A stretch of 55,434 bases of DNA, taken from Candidatus Cloacimonadota bacterium. Its GTDB lineage: Bacteria; Cloacimonadota; Cloacimonadia; Cloacimonadales; WRIO01. Where the stretch lies: positions 1 to 55,434 of the forward strand of contig JAJBBH010000029.1 in NCBI GenBank assembly GCA_020532185.1, read 5' to 3'. Numbering within the stretch: position 1 is the stretch's first letter; each line of letters begins with the position of its first letter. The notes below the pieces were generated by a model. The model had not been told where the DNA came from and did no database searches. It was given only the letters and a program-made list of their open reading frames with translations. This document shows, one piece after another, positions 44,159-53,030 of the stretch. The translations under genes and the position numbers were made by a program.

Positions 44159-45175
44159 ATGAAAACTTTAGCATCGATAATATTGGCTGCTGGTAAAGGC
44201 ACACGAATGAAATCTGAAAAGTCAAAAGTAAGCTTTTCATTGGCTGGTAAAAGTTTAGTGCAAAGAGTGGTAGAAACCTCATTAAAAAGTAATTGTAATA
44301 AAATTGTCGTAATTGTAGGTTATAAAAAAGAGGAAGTAATTTCATGCATCCCACCACATGAGTCTCTTGAATTTTGTGAGCAAAAAGAACAATTGGGCAC
44401 AGGTCATGCTGTTAAGGTAGCAGAAGAAAGCTTTAAGAATTGTGACGGTGAAGTCTTCATTTTATGTGGTGATGTACCTCTTTTGAAGGCAGAAACATTA
44501 GAGAAAACTTTAGATTCCCATCGTAAAAATAAAGCATATTGCACAGTTTTAACTATGATATTGGATGATCCTGGTCGTTATGGAAGAATGGTTAGAGATA
44601 ATAATAATAATATTTGCAAAATAGTTGAATATAAAGATGCGAGCGATGAACAAAGATTGATTAAAGAGATAAATAGTGGTATTTATTGTTTTGATATCAA
44701 AGCTTTATTCGCAGCATTAAAAAAAGTAGATAATAAAAATGAACAAAATGAATACTATCTGACTGATGTATTAGAAATTCTTTATAAAGAAAACAAAAGG
44801 ATTGATGCAATAGTACTTGAAGATGTATCCGAAGCAGCAGGAATAAATTCACAAGAACAACTTGCTGAATTAGAAGATGAATTATATAAACGTGTTAATA
44901 AATATTGGTTAAATAATGGAGTTGTGATAGAAAAACCCAATACTGTAATAATTTCAGAGGATGCTATCATAGAAAATGATGTTACAATACAAGCTGGAAG
45001 TGTGATACGCGGCAAATCAGAAATAAAAAAGAATTCTGTCGTAGGTATCAATACATGCATAGACAATTCTATAATTGGAAACGATTGTGTATTAAAGGGA
45101 CATAATGTTTTAATAAATAGCAAATTAGAACCAAATGCCATTATGGATTGGCAGGAGATGTTAATTAATGACTGA
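44159..45175 (+). CDS. Short GlmU-like nucleotidyltransferase
   Basis: Uridylyltransferase domain of GlmU type: SIILAAGKGTRMKSEKSKVSFSLAGKSLVQRV, EQLGTGHAV, LCGDVPLL, GRYGRMVRD, EINSGIYCFD. It is followed by only about 85 residues of left-handed beta-helix (IENDVTIQAGSVIRGKSEIKKNSVVGINTCIDNS). Total length 338 against about 455 for full GlmU, so the acetyltransferase catalytic region is missing. It should make UDP-GlcNAc or a related UDP-sugar, and acetylation must come from elsewhere. The 3' end overlaps the HIT gene by 8 nt. Confidence 0.88.
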   Translation: MKTLASIILAAGKGTRMKSEKSKVSFSLAGKSLVQRVVETSLKSNCNKIVVIVGYKKEEVISCIPPHESLEFCEQKEQLGTGHAVKVAEESFKNCDGEVFILCGDVPLLKAETLEKTLDSHRKNKAYCTVLTMILDDPGRYGRMVRDNNNNICKIVEYKDASDEQRLIKEINSGIYCFDIKALFAALKKVDNKNEQNEYYLTDVLEILYKENKRIDAIVLEDVSEAAGINSQEQLAELEDELYKRVNKYWLNNGVVIEKPNTVIISEDAIIENDVTIQAGSVIRGKSEIKKNSVVGINTCIDNSIIGNDCVLKGHNVLINSKLEPNAIMDWQEMLIND

Positions 45176-45665
45176 TTATTTATATTCACCTTGGAGGTTG
45201 CAGTATATCTTATCGGAAAAAGAAAAAGGTTGTATTTTCTGTATAAAACCCCATGAAAAAGATGATCAAAAAAACTTGATCTTATATAGAAGTTCATTAT
45301 CATTTGTAATAATGAATTTATATCCATACAATAATGGTCATTTGATGGTTGTTCCAAATAAACATGTATCACGACTTAATGACTTGTCAAAAGAAGAATA
45401 TTCTGATTTATTTGAACTTGTAATACTAACAGAAAAAGTGTTAACAAATGTATATCACTCTGATGGCTTTAATATTGGTTTGAACTTGGGAAAAGCAGCA
45501 GGTGCAGGAATTGCGGAACATTTACATGTTCATGTTGTGCCACGATGGAATGGTGATAGTAATTTTATGCATTCCATTAATGGAATCAGAGTGATACCAG
45601 AAGCATTTGAGACTGCTTTTGCAAAAATTAAAGAAGGGTTTGACAAAATTAGCTCCAAAAAATAA
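45168..45665 (+). CDS. HIT-family nucleotide hydrolase/phosphorylase
   Basis: 165 residues with the histidine triad HLHVHVVPRWNGD and a CIFC zinc pair near the start (GCIFCIKPHEKDDQ). The layout YLYSPWRLQYIL...GCIFC is that of the AP4A-phosphorylase-like HIT branch common in bacteria. The substrate is probably a dinucleoside polyphosphate or AMP conjugate. It overlaps the short glmU by 8 nt. Confidence 0.92.
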   Translation: MTDYLYSPWRLQYILSEKEKGCIFCIKPHEKDDQKNLILYRSSLSFVIMNLYPYNNGHLMVVPNKHVSRLNDLSKEEYSDLFELVILTEKVLTNVYHSDGFNIGLNLGKAAGAGIAEHLHVHVVPRWNGDSNFMHSINGIRVIPEAFETAFAKIKEGFDKISSKK

Positions 45666-45680
45666 TTTGTCATTAATCTT

Positions 45681-46094
45681 ATGAAAAGAAAAATAATTAA
45701 CATAAGTGTTTTGATCTTTTTAATGTCTTTTATTGCATTAGGATTAATATTTGTTCCAAAATTAAAAGATAGATATGCTAATTCAGAAGATCTCTATCCT
45801 GCTATTAAAATTAATCTTGTTAACGGATGCGGATATCAAGGTGTTGCAACAAATATTGCTGAATTGCTAACCAATATGAGCATAGATGTCGTTCATATAT
45901 CTAATGCAAGAAAATTTATATATAATGAGACGATCATAGTTGTTAAAAAATATGATGAGGATGAATTGTCAAGGCTCAAAAAGACTACAGGTATAAAGAA
46001 TGTAATTTATGCTGTAAATGAATCTTTTCCTGTTCCTTTTTTGATTGTGATTGGAAAAGATTATCAAACATATTTTTGTAAAGATGTAAAATAA
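45681..46094 (+). CDS. Membrane-anchored LytR C-terminal (LytR_C) domain protein
   Basis: 137 residues: a membrane anchor (about 7-26), then a LytR_C domain (KINLVNGCGYQGVATNIAELLTNMSIDVVHISNA, TIIVVKKYDEDELSRLKKTTGIKNVIYAVNES). The domain often accompanies LCP wall-polymer ligases but stands alone here. No clear ribosome site is seen upstream. It ends the operon; a weak AT-rich hairpin follows in the 59-bp gap before rsfS. Confidence 0.8.
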   Translation: MKRKIINISVLIFLMSFIALGLIFVPKLKDRYANSEDLYPAIKINLVNGCGYQGVATNIAELLTNMSIDVVHISNARKFIYNETIIVVKKYDEDELSRLKKTTGIKNVIYAVNESFPVPFLIVIGKDYQTYFCKDVK

Positions 46095-46153
46095 TGTTAT
46101 TTGCTTAACTTTTTGATAACATACAAATAACAATAATTAAATAAAGGAGAGTT

Positions 46154-46528
46154 ATGGGGGATAGCACAAAAGAAAAAATCGAAATAATAATTGAAGCTTT
46201 AGAAGCAAAAAAAGCTGAAAATATTAGTTGTATTGATGTGCACGGAAAGTCAACTATCACAGATGCATTTATTATTTGCAATGGCAGTGGAGAGCTGCAA
46301 AATCGAGCTATTGCTGAGCATGTGATAGAAGTTGCAAAAAGTAATAAGTATATCATCATGGGAAAAGAAGGTATGGAAAATGGAAAATGGGTTTTGATTG
46401 ACTTGGGTGATGTTATTGTTCATATCTTCAATTCAGCATCCAGAAACTTCTATAAAATAGAAGAATTATGGACTAAAAATTTAAATAAGCAGGGAATAGA
46501 GCAAAATGAAAATCAAGAAAATAATTAG
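46154..46528 (+). CDS. rsfS: Ribosome silencing factor RsfS
   Basis: Binds uL14 on the 50S subunit and blocks subunit joining when nutrients are low. The 124-residue protein has the family core SCIDVHGKSTITDAFIICNGSGELQNRAIAEHVIE, MGKEGMENGKWVLIDLGDVIVHIFNSASRNFYKIEELW. AAAGGAGAG precedes the ATG. It overlaps argS by 23 nt. Confidence 0.95.
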   Translation: MGDSTKEKIEIIIEALEAKKAENISCIDVHGKSTITDAFIICNGSGELQNRAIAEHVIEVAKSNKYIIMGKEGMENGKWVLIDLGDVIVHIFNSASRNFYKIEELWTKNLNKQGIEQNENQENN

Positions 46529-48173
46529 AAATGAAATTGAAAAAGTCGCAAAATCTTTGAAGATTAGTATAAATCCAGTTTTTTCAGTTGAGATACCAAA
46601 GAATGTTGATCATGGTGATTTTTCATCAAATGTTGCACTTGTGAGTGCAAAAGAGAATAAACAAAAACCTATGGACTTGGCTGAACTAATTGTTGCAAAG
46701 TTTAAGCGTAACAAAAATTTTAGTACAGTTACTGTTGCAAAACCTGGCTTTATAAACTTTACAATATCAAGAACTCTATATGTGAGCGTCATTAAAGAAA
46801 TCCTGCAAGCTGGCGAAGAGTATGCTAAATCTGACTATGGGCAAGGTTCAAAAATACTAATAGAATTTGTTAGTGCAAATCCAACAGGTCCTCTGAATAT
46901 TGTTAGTGCTCGAGCAGCGGCATATGGTGATACACTTTACCGTGTCATGTCTTATTTAGGGTATGCTCCGTCTCGTGAGTTTTATATGAATGATGCAGGT
47001 AATCAAGTTGAAATATTGGCAGAGTCTATAGAATTAAGATTTAGAGAAATACTCGGAGAAAGAATTGGTGAAATGCCCGATGAAGCCTATCATGGTGAAT
47101 ATATAATAGAATTAGCATCACGAATCAATACAATCGAAGGCTCAAGAATTCTTCACATGAATGAGATTGAACGTCTTGAAAAAATAAAAGATTTTGCTCT
47201 TAACGAAATACGTATTATGCATGAAGAGAGTTTAAGCAGATTTGGTGTTGAATTTGAATCATGGATTTCAGAGAATTCAATAAGAAAAACAGGTATTATT
47301 GAAGAAGTGCTAAGCTATCTTTATGAAGCAAAAGTTACATATGAAAAGGATGAAGCTATCTGGTTTATGGCAACCAAATTTGATGATGAAAAGGATCGAG
47401 TTCTTCTCAAGGCAGATGGATTGCCTACATATTTTGTGCCTGATATTGCTTATCACACTACAAAATATGACCGTGGATACAATGTGATAATTGATGTTTT
47501 GGGACCCGATCATCATGGATATATTCAAAGATTAATAGCAGCTTTAAAAGCTCTTAATTATGATGAAACAAAGATGGAATTTATATTTTTACAACAAGTA
47601 AACCTTTTCAACGAAGGTGAAAAGATCAAAATGTCAAAAAGATTAGGGAAAATAGTTACTATGGATGAGCTTGTTGATGAAGTCGGTAAAGATGCAGCAC
47701 GCTTCTTTTTTATCGATAGAAAGCCAGCTTCTCATTTAAATTTTGATATGGAGTTAGCAAAAAAGCAATCATCAGAAAACCCAGTGTTCTACTGTCAATA
47801 TGCTCATGCACGAATTTGCAGTATCTTAGAAAAAGCAAAAGCGTTACCTTTTGATACTATAGAAATAGATTATAGTATATTAAAAAAATTAAATAAACAA
47901 GACGAATTCCAATTAATAAAAAAATTACAGGAGTTTGAAGAGATACTAATTAACGTTGCTGAACAACGCGAACCGCATAGATTAACTGATTATTTAAAAG
48001 AACTTAGCGGCATGTTCCATAAGTATTACCACGATTTTAATATTCTTAATAAACGCACAAAAGATACAACATTAGCACGTTTGTATTTAGTTACAGCCAT
48101 TAGAAATATTTTAAAAATTGGCTTTGAATTAATAGGTGTAAGTGCTCCAGAAAAAATGTCAAAAAAAGAATGA
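46506..48173 (+). CDS. argS: Arginine-tRNA ligase ArgS
   Basis: Class I synthetase of 555 residues. The N-terminal Add-1 domain (VEIPKNVDHGDFSSNVAL) is followed by the Rossmann core with SANPTGPLNIVSARAAAYGDTL (about 121-142), WFMATKFDDEKDRVLLKADGLPTYFVPDIAYH, and KIKMSKRLGKIVTMDEL (near 375), then the DALR anticodon domain ending in a Met-Ser motif. The usual HIGH histidine region (PLHVGH) reads PLNIVS. The other motifs argue that it is functional. It is co-translated with rsfS and overlaps the phosphodiesterase by 4 nt. Confidence 0.95.
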   Translation: MKIKKIIRNEIEKVAKSLKISINPVFSVEIPKNVDHGDFSSNVALVSAKENKQKPMDLAELIVAKFKRNKNFSTVTVAKPGFINFTISRTLYVSVIKEILQAGEEYAKSDYGQGSKILIEFVSANPTGPLNIVSARAAAYGDTLYRVMSYLGYAPSREFYMNDAGNQVEILAESIELRFREILGERIGEMPDEAYHGEYIIELASRINTIEGSRILHMNEIERLEKIKDFALNEIRIMHEESLSRFGVEFESWISENSIRKTGIIEEVLSYLYEAKVTYEKDEAIWFMATKFDDEKDRVLLKADGLPTYFVPDIAYHTTKYDRGYNVIIDVLGPDHHGYIQRLIAALKALNYDETKMEFIFLQQVNLFNEGEKIKMSKRLGKIVTMDELVDEVGKDAARFFFIDRKPASHLNFDMELAKKQSSENPVFYCQYAHARICSILEKAKALPFDTIEIDYSILKKLNKQDEFQLIKKLQEFEEILINVAEQREPHRLTDYLKELSGMFHKYYHDFNILNKRTKDTTLARLYLVTAIRNILKIGFELIGVSAPEKMSKKE

Positions 48174-48664
48174 GAAAAGTATTGATAATATCTGATACAC
48201 ACAGTAATTTCACACTAATGAAGCAGGTATTTAAAATTGAAAAAGATTATGATACCTTGATTCATTTAGGAGATGAACATGACGATATAGAGTTCTTTTC
48301 TGAAGAAATTGATAATAAGCAGGTTTATACAGTTGCAGGGCTCTATCATCATGATTATGGAAAGAAAAGCAAAACTTGCATAAATATCAAGATAAATAAT
48401 TGGAGCTTACAGCTTGCTCATAGCCCAAACGATTTAGAATTAAAACAACAAAACGCCGAGCTATACTTGCATGGACATACTCATCAAGCTAAAATAGAGC
48501 AAAATCCAACTTTTTTAGTACTGAATCCAGGCCACTTAAAATCTAAAAAAGATAGAGGCTTTTACCCTTCTTATATGGTTTTAGAATTTCAGAACAATGA
48601 TTTAATAGTTAGATTAAAAGACATAAACGGCAAAGACATAAAAGTAAAAAACTATCGAAAGTGA
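48170..48664 (+). CDS. MJ0936/YfcE-family metallophosphodiesterase
   Basis: 164 residues with calcineurin-like motifs: VLIISDTHSN (Asp, His), LIHLGDEHDD (GD), and GHTHQAKI (GHTH). Relatives hydrolyse phosphodiesters such as p-nitrophenyl substrates and 2',3'-cyclic nucleotides. The GNHE-type motif is replaced by VAGLYHHDYG. It overlaps argS by 4 nt and is followed by a 112-bp gap. Confidence 0.88.
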   Translation: MRKVLIISDTHSNFTLMKQVFKIEKDYDTLIHLGDEHDDIEFFSEEIDNKQVYTVAGLYHHDYGKKSKTCINIKINNWSLQLAHSPNDLELKQQNAELYLHGHTHQAKIEQNPTFLVLNPGHLKSKKDRGFYPSYMVLEFQNNDLIVRLKDINGKDIKVKNYRK

Positions 48665-48776
48665 AAATGATTTTGATGAATTATAAGCTTATAGAATGCT
48701 GTTATAGGTTTTTTAAAAATTTATCTTTATGTTGATTGTAGCTGCTTGCCTAAAAAAGACTTAATGGAGGTAGATT

Positions 48777-49253
48777 TTGTTTTCATTTACCCATTATTTT
48801 AAACCAATTATCTATTTTCTAATAGTCTTAGTTATATTTATTTTTATTATGTTTTATCTAAAAAGAAGAAAAAAGCGTATAAGAGATAGACGAAACCAAA
48901 CTGTACCTGCCAATATTTGGTTTTATTCAAAACTAATAAACTATGAGTTATCAATAGAAAAGGTAAATCCAACCATTTTAATGAATACTTTTTTTGAATA
49001 TTTAGCAAGAAAATATGATATTACGAAATATGATTTGAAACAAAAAACTATTTTCCAACATGTGAGCGAAAAAGAGCTTAACCTCGATTATATAGAATTA
49101 TATGGTGACATTTATCATTCAATAAAAGAATTGAAACATAAGAACAAATCTGATGTTATATCTTATATTAAAATAATTAAAGTGCATTTTAATAAAGATA
49201 ACTTGACAGAATGGATAGAAAAACGTAAAGATGAAAAGTGTAATAATTGTTAA
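48777..49253 (+). CDS. Small membrane-anchored protein at head of the Bat operon
   Basis: 158 residues. The TTG start (48777) has GGAGG 6 nt upstream. One membrane helix (about 10-28) is followed by a basic stretch KRRKKRIRDRR and a helical cytoplasmic domain. The C-terminus KCNNC could bind metal. It stops within the leader of moxR. The position suggests a role in the aerotolerance-like Bat complex, perhaps like the DUF4381-type helical domains; no family was recognised with confidence. Confidence 0.65.
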   Translation: MFSFTHYFKPIIYFLIVLVIFIFIMFYLKRRKKRIRDRRNQTVPANIWFYSKLINYELSIEKVNPTILMNTFFEYLARKYDITKYDLKQKTIFQHVSEKELNLDYIELYGDIYHSIKELKHKNKSDVISYIKIIKVHFNKDNLTEWIEKRKDEKCNNC

Positions 49254-49267
49254 TAAAAGGAGAAAAT

Positions 49268-50257
49268 ATGATTTCTATAGAAGATATTCACAGACAGGTG
49301 CTTGAATATAGTCAGAAAACTGATAGCCTTATAAATGAAATACGACGCAATATTGTCGGACAAGACTATATGATAAGCCGCATGCTTATAGGACTTTTAG
49401 CAGATGGTCATATCTTGTTAGAAGGTGTGCCTGGCTTGGCTAAAACACTTGCAATTAGCTCTATGGCAAGCACTCTTAACGCAAGCTTTAGGAGAATCCA
49501 ATTTACGCCAGACTTACTTCCTGCAGATATTTTAGGTACTCTTATTTACAATCAAAAAACAGCAGATTTTGAAACACGCTTTGGCCCAATTTATGCCAAC
49601 TTTATTTTAGCTGATGAGATAAATCGTGCACCAGCAAAAGTACAATCTGCCCTCTTGGAGTCAATGCAGGAAAGACAAATGACAATTGGAGATGTAACAA
49701 AAAAAATGCCAGAACCATTTATTGTAATGGCAACTCAGAATCCAATTGAACAGGAAGGAACTTATCCGCTTCCAGAAGCTCAAGTTGATCGTTTTATGCT
49801 CAAACTTCAAATTACTTATCCCAGCCGAAATGAAGAAAAAGAAATTCTAAATAGAATGGTTAGTAGTAAAGCCCTTGAGCTAAATCAGATTTTAGATCCC
49901 AAAGATATATTATCTATGAGAGAGCTTGTCAAAGAAATACACATAGAAGAGAATGTAAAAGATTATATTATAAATCTTGTTTTTGCTACGCGTGAACCTA
50001 ACAAGATAAAAGGGCTTGCTGAAATTGAAAACTACATAGACTGTGGAGCATCGCCCCGTGCAACATTGTTTTTAGCAAGAGCTGCAAAAGCACATGCATT
50101 TTTAGAACACAGAGCATATGTTACACCTGATGATATTAAAGCTATAGGGAGAGACGTATTACGTCACCGAATAATTATTACTTATGAGGCAGAAGCAGAG
50201 CAAATATCAGCTGATGATATTATCAATAAATTGTTTGATGAGATTGAGGTCCCATAG
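49268..50257 (+). CDS. MoxR-family AAA+ ATPase
   Basis: 329-residue chaperone-like ATPase that usually remodels VWA-domain partners. Walker A GVPGLAKT (53-60), Walker B FILADEINRAPAKVQSALLESMQE, sensor ATQNPIEQEGTYPLPEAQVDRF and the C-terminal lid with GASPRATLFLARAAKAHA. ATG 49268 is chosen because AAAGGAG lies 6 nt upstream; the frame extends to 49247 without a site. First of the core genes moxR, DUF58, BatD-like, batA, batB, batC. Confidence 0.94.
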   Translation: MISIEDIHRQVLEYSQKTDSLINEIRRNIVGQDYMISRMLIGLLADGHILLEGVPGLAKTLAISSMASTLNASFRRIQFTPDLLPADILGTLIYNQKTADFETRFGPIYANFILADEINRAPAKVQSALLESMQERQMTIGDVTKKMPEPFIVMATQNPIEQEGTYPLPEAQVDRFMLKLQITYPSRNEEKEILNRMVSSKALELNQILDPKDILSMRELVKEIHIEENVKDYIINLVFATREPNKIKGLAEIENYIDCGASPRATLFLARAAKAHAFLEHRAYVTPDDIKAIGRDVLRHRIIITYEAEAEQISADDIINKLFDEIEVP

Positions 50258-50260
50258 AGG

Positions 50261-51145
50261 ATGGAAGCTTCTGAAATATTAAAAAAGATTAGAAAAATAG
50301 AAATTACCACCAGAGCTCTTGTGAATGAGGTATTTTCTGGTGAATACCACTCAATGTTCAAAGGACATGGATTGGAATTTGCAGAAGTTAGAGAATACCA
50401 AGAAGGTGATAGCTATAAAGAAATTGATTGGATGGTTACAGCCCGGATGGGTAAACCACATATTAAAAAGTTCAATGAAACACGAGAGCTCAATGTCTTT
50501 TTTTTAGTTGATAAAAGTGCATCATCGCTATATGGAACTTATAATAACATAAAATCAGATATTATAGCTGAGATAACTGCTTTATTGTCGTTTTCTGCCT
50601 TATCTAACAATGATAAAGTTGGGTTGATACTATTTTCAGACCAAATAGAGCAATATTCTCCACCACGTAAAGGAAAAAGAAACGCATTGAAAATATTACG
50701 TGATATTCTTTATTATAAATCAGATAACAAAGGAACAAAAATTGAAAAAGCAACTGAATTTGTATGGAAGATATCAAAAAAGAGATCTATTATTTTTATT
50801 ATTTCAGACTTTTATGATGAGGGTTACGAACATAGCCTAAGAATTCTGTCCAGAAAACATGATGTCGTTGCTTTTAGAATTGTTGATCCATCAGAAATAA
50901 CGATTCCAGACGCTGGTATTATGCATATGCAAGACCCAGAAACAGGTAAAAAGATTACTGTAAATACCTCCTCAAAACGCTTTAGAGAAAATTTTCATAG
51001 TTATATGAATCAGCAGAGTCTTGATTTAGAGAAAAATTTCAAGAAAATGAAAATTGACCTTTTAACAATAAAAACAAATGAAGACTATATTCCAAACCTA
51101 ATTAAATTTTTTAAAAACAGAGTAAAACGAATAAGAAAGGGATAG
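50261..51145 (+). CDS. DUF58 domain protein
   Basis: 294 residues with the DUF58 signature GHGLEFAEVREYQEGDSYKEIDWMVTARMGKPHIKKFNETRELNVFFLVDKSASS, and a von Willebrand-like fold after it (DKSAS as the metal-site remnant, SDFYDEGYE). These proteins are partners of MoxR ATPases. It starts 3 bp after the moxR stop and ends 1 bp before the next gene. Confidence 0.92.
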   Translation: MEASEILKKIRKIEITTRALVNEVFSGEYHSMFKGHGLEFAEVREYQEGDSYKEIDWMVTARMGKPHIKKFNETRELNVFFLVDKSASSLYGTYNNIKSDIIAEITALLSFSALSNNDKVGLILFSDQIEQYSPPRKGKRNALKILRDILYYKSDNKGTKIEKATEFVWKISKKRSIIFIISDFYDEGYEHSLRILSRKHDVVAFRIVDPSEITIPDAGIMHMQDPETGKKITVNTSSKRFRENFHSYMNQQSLDLEKNFKKMKIDLLTIKTNEDYIPNLIKFFKNRVKRIRKG

Positions 51146-51146
51146 T

Positions 51147-52034
51147 TTGAAAAAGAGTATCTTTATTATTGTTATATTTGTATTAATTTTCCCTTTATAT
51201 GCAACAAATCTACCATTTAAGCTCATTAAACCCGACTCATTGTATATAGGGCAAGAGTTTTCTATCGAAGTTCAGATAGGTAAAGATGAACAAGCTATAG
51301 TTATTCCTCCCAAGCGACTGAATTCAAACGATGCAGTATTGTTGGATACAGAAGTTAGCGAGATGCAGGACTTGTATAAGTATTTCCTATCAATAGCTGT
51401 CTTTGATACAGGTAAGGTAGACATACCAAGTATAACTTTTTATCGAACAAAGGAGAATAAAGTTGATTCATTAAGCACAGCTTCTTTTTCAGTTTGGGTA
51501 TCATCATCACTTTCTCCTGCTGACAGTCTGATAACCGATATAAAGGCTGCACAAAAAGTTTTTTTAAAAGTTTATGATTATTTAATTATTTTATTATTTA
51601 TTGCTATAATTATTATTATATACATTGCTATAAAAGCAATAATAAGAAAGAAAAGAGCAAAGCCTGAACTTCAAATAATTGATACCAGACCTGCATGGGA
51701 GAAAGCTTATGAAATGTTGCTTGCATTAAAAGATAGACAACTTTTAGAGCTCAATGAGTGGATTGATTATCATTATTATCTATCATTGGTATTAAGGTAT
51801 TTTTTAATGTATCACTATGGCATGAAAGCAGTTGAAATGACGACACAAGAAATTACAGATGAAATGGAAGTGGACTTGCCAGCACGAATAGATATTTTAA
51901 AGCTTTTAAGATTTTGCGATCAAATCAAATTTGCAAAGGGAATACCAAATATAAATGAATCAAAAGCCTATGAACAATGGCTTGAAGACTATTTACTAAG
52001 TTTTCAAATTGAGGATGTAGGAGAGCAATCATGA
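51147..52034 (+). CDS. BatD-like membrane protein
   Basis: 295 residues from a TTG start (51147) with AAAGG upstream. A signal peptide (1-19) is followed by an extracytoplasmic beta domain (about 22-125, PFKLIKPDSLYIGQEFSIEVQIGKDEQ), one membrane helix (about 144-166) and a cytoplasmic helical domain (about 180-285). The order matches a short BatD or DUF4381-like protein of Bat operons. It overlaps batA by 4 nt. Confidence 0.75.
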   Translation: MKKSIFIIVIFVLIFPLYATNLPFKLIKPDSLYIGQEFSIEVQIGKDEQAIVIPPKRLNSNDAVLLDTEVSEMQDLYKYFLSIAVFDTGKVDIPSITFYRTKENKVDSLSTASFSVWVSSSLSPADSLITDIKAAQKVFLKVYDYLIILLFIAIIIIIYIAIKAIIRKKRAKPELQIIDTRPAWEKAYEMLLALKDRQLLELNEWIDYHYYLSLVLRYFLMYHYGMKAVEMTTQEITDEMEVDLPARIDILKLLRFCDQIKFAKGIPNINESKAYEQWLEDYLLSFQIEDVGEQS

Positions 52035-53023
52035 CACAGTTTATAAACCCTTTGTGGTTACTTTTAATCCTCATCTTGCCTTTATATTGGTATTATGAGT
52101 GGAAAGTAAAAAGCAAAAAAAGACCTCGAGTTCAATATCCACTTGTTAAAGTTATAAAAAAAGTTTATAAGTATAACCATTGGTCTTTATATATACCGAT
52201 AATAATTAAATCTGTTTTAATAGTTTTAATTGCATTGGCATTAGCACGACCAAGACAGGTAATTGAGCATAAAGATATTAATAAAAAGGGCATTGATATT
52301 GTTTTTGCGTTAGACTTAAGTGGAAGTATGCTTGCTGTCGATTTTAAACCAGTTAACAGGATTGAAGCTGCCAAAAATGTTGCAGCAGACTTTGTCAATT
52401 TACGTGAAAATGATCGAATAGGCATAGTGACTTTTGCTGAATATGCTTATACACTATCCCCTCTTACTTTCGATCACAACATGCTTTTACACACTATAGA
52501 AAATCTTGATGTAGATGAAGACCAAAATGGTACAGCAATAGGCAGTGGAATAGCGACTGCTATAACACGATTAAAAGACTCTGAAGCAAAATCAAAAATT
52601 ATCATACTGATTACTGATGGTAGAAATAATGCTGGAGAGATTGACCCAATGACTGCTGCAGAACTCGCAAAGACACTTGGTATAAAGGTTTATTGTGTTG
52701 CTGTTGGAGGTACAGGACCAGTCGATTTTCCTTTTTTGCATCCAATTTTTGGTGTACAGTATCGTAAAGTAGAAATTGATATCGATATACCTGCGTTAGA
52801 TGCTATTGCCAAAACAACAGGAACGAATAAAGCTTCAGTAGCGACGAACACAGAAGAGTTAAACAGAATAATGGAGGAAATAAACAGCCTCGAGAAGACA
52901 GAAATCACCCAAAAGAACTATTACGAATACAAAGAGACATTTCCCAAGATTCTTTATATAATAATTGTTATTATATTGTTTGATATATTAAGAAGAACTG
53001 TTTTTAGAAGAGAAATATTGTGA
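52031..53023 (+). CDS. batA: BatA-like von Willebrand factor A membrane protein
   Basis: 330 residues. An N-terminal membrane pair (about 8-22 and 57-75) precedes a VWA domain with the metal-ion site DIVFALDLSGSMLAVD (DxSxS), GTAIGSGIATAITRL and ILITDGRNNAGEIDP. A C-terminal helix (about 305-322) closes it. Bat proteins form a complex linked to stress tolerance and envelope function in FCB and spirochaete bacteria. Its own relative batB follows. Confidence 0.92.
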   Translation: MTQFINPLWLLLILILPLYWYYEWKVKSKKRPRVQYPLVKVIKKVYKYNHWSLYIPIIIKSVLIVLIALALARPRQVIEHKDINKKGIDIVFALDLSGSMLAVDFKPVNRIEAAKNVAADFVNLRENDRIGIVTFAEYAYTLSPLTFDHNMLLHTIENLDVDEDQNGTAIGSGIATAITRLKDSEAKSKIIILITDGRNNAGEIDPMTAAELAKTLGIKVYCVAVGGTGPVDFPFLHPIFGVQYRKVEIDIDIPALDAIAKTTGTNKASVATNTEELNRIMEEINSLEKTEITQKNYYEYKETFPKILYIIIVIILFDILRRTVFRREIL

Positions 53024-53030
53024 GGTTTTG

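Noticed and set aside
44782-45372. 196-codon frame antisense to the glmU-like and HIT genes
   Set aside because: Both sense genes are strongly supported by motifs; the antisense product is low in complexity and unrecognised, typical of AT-rich shadow frames.
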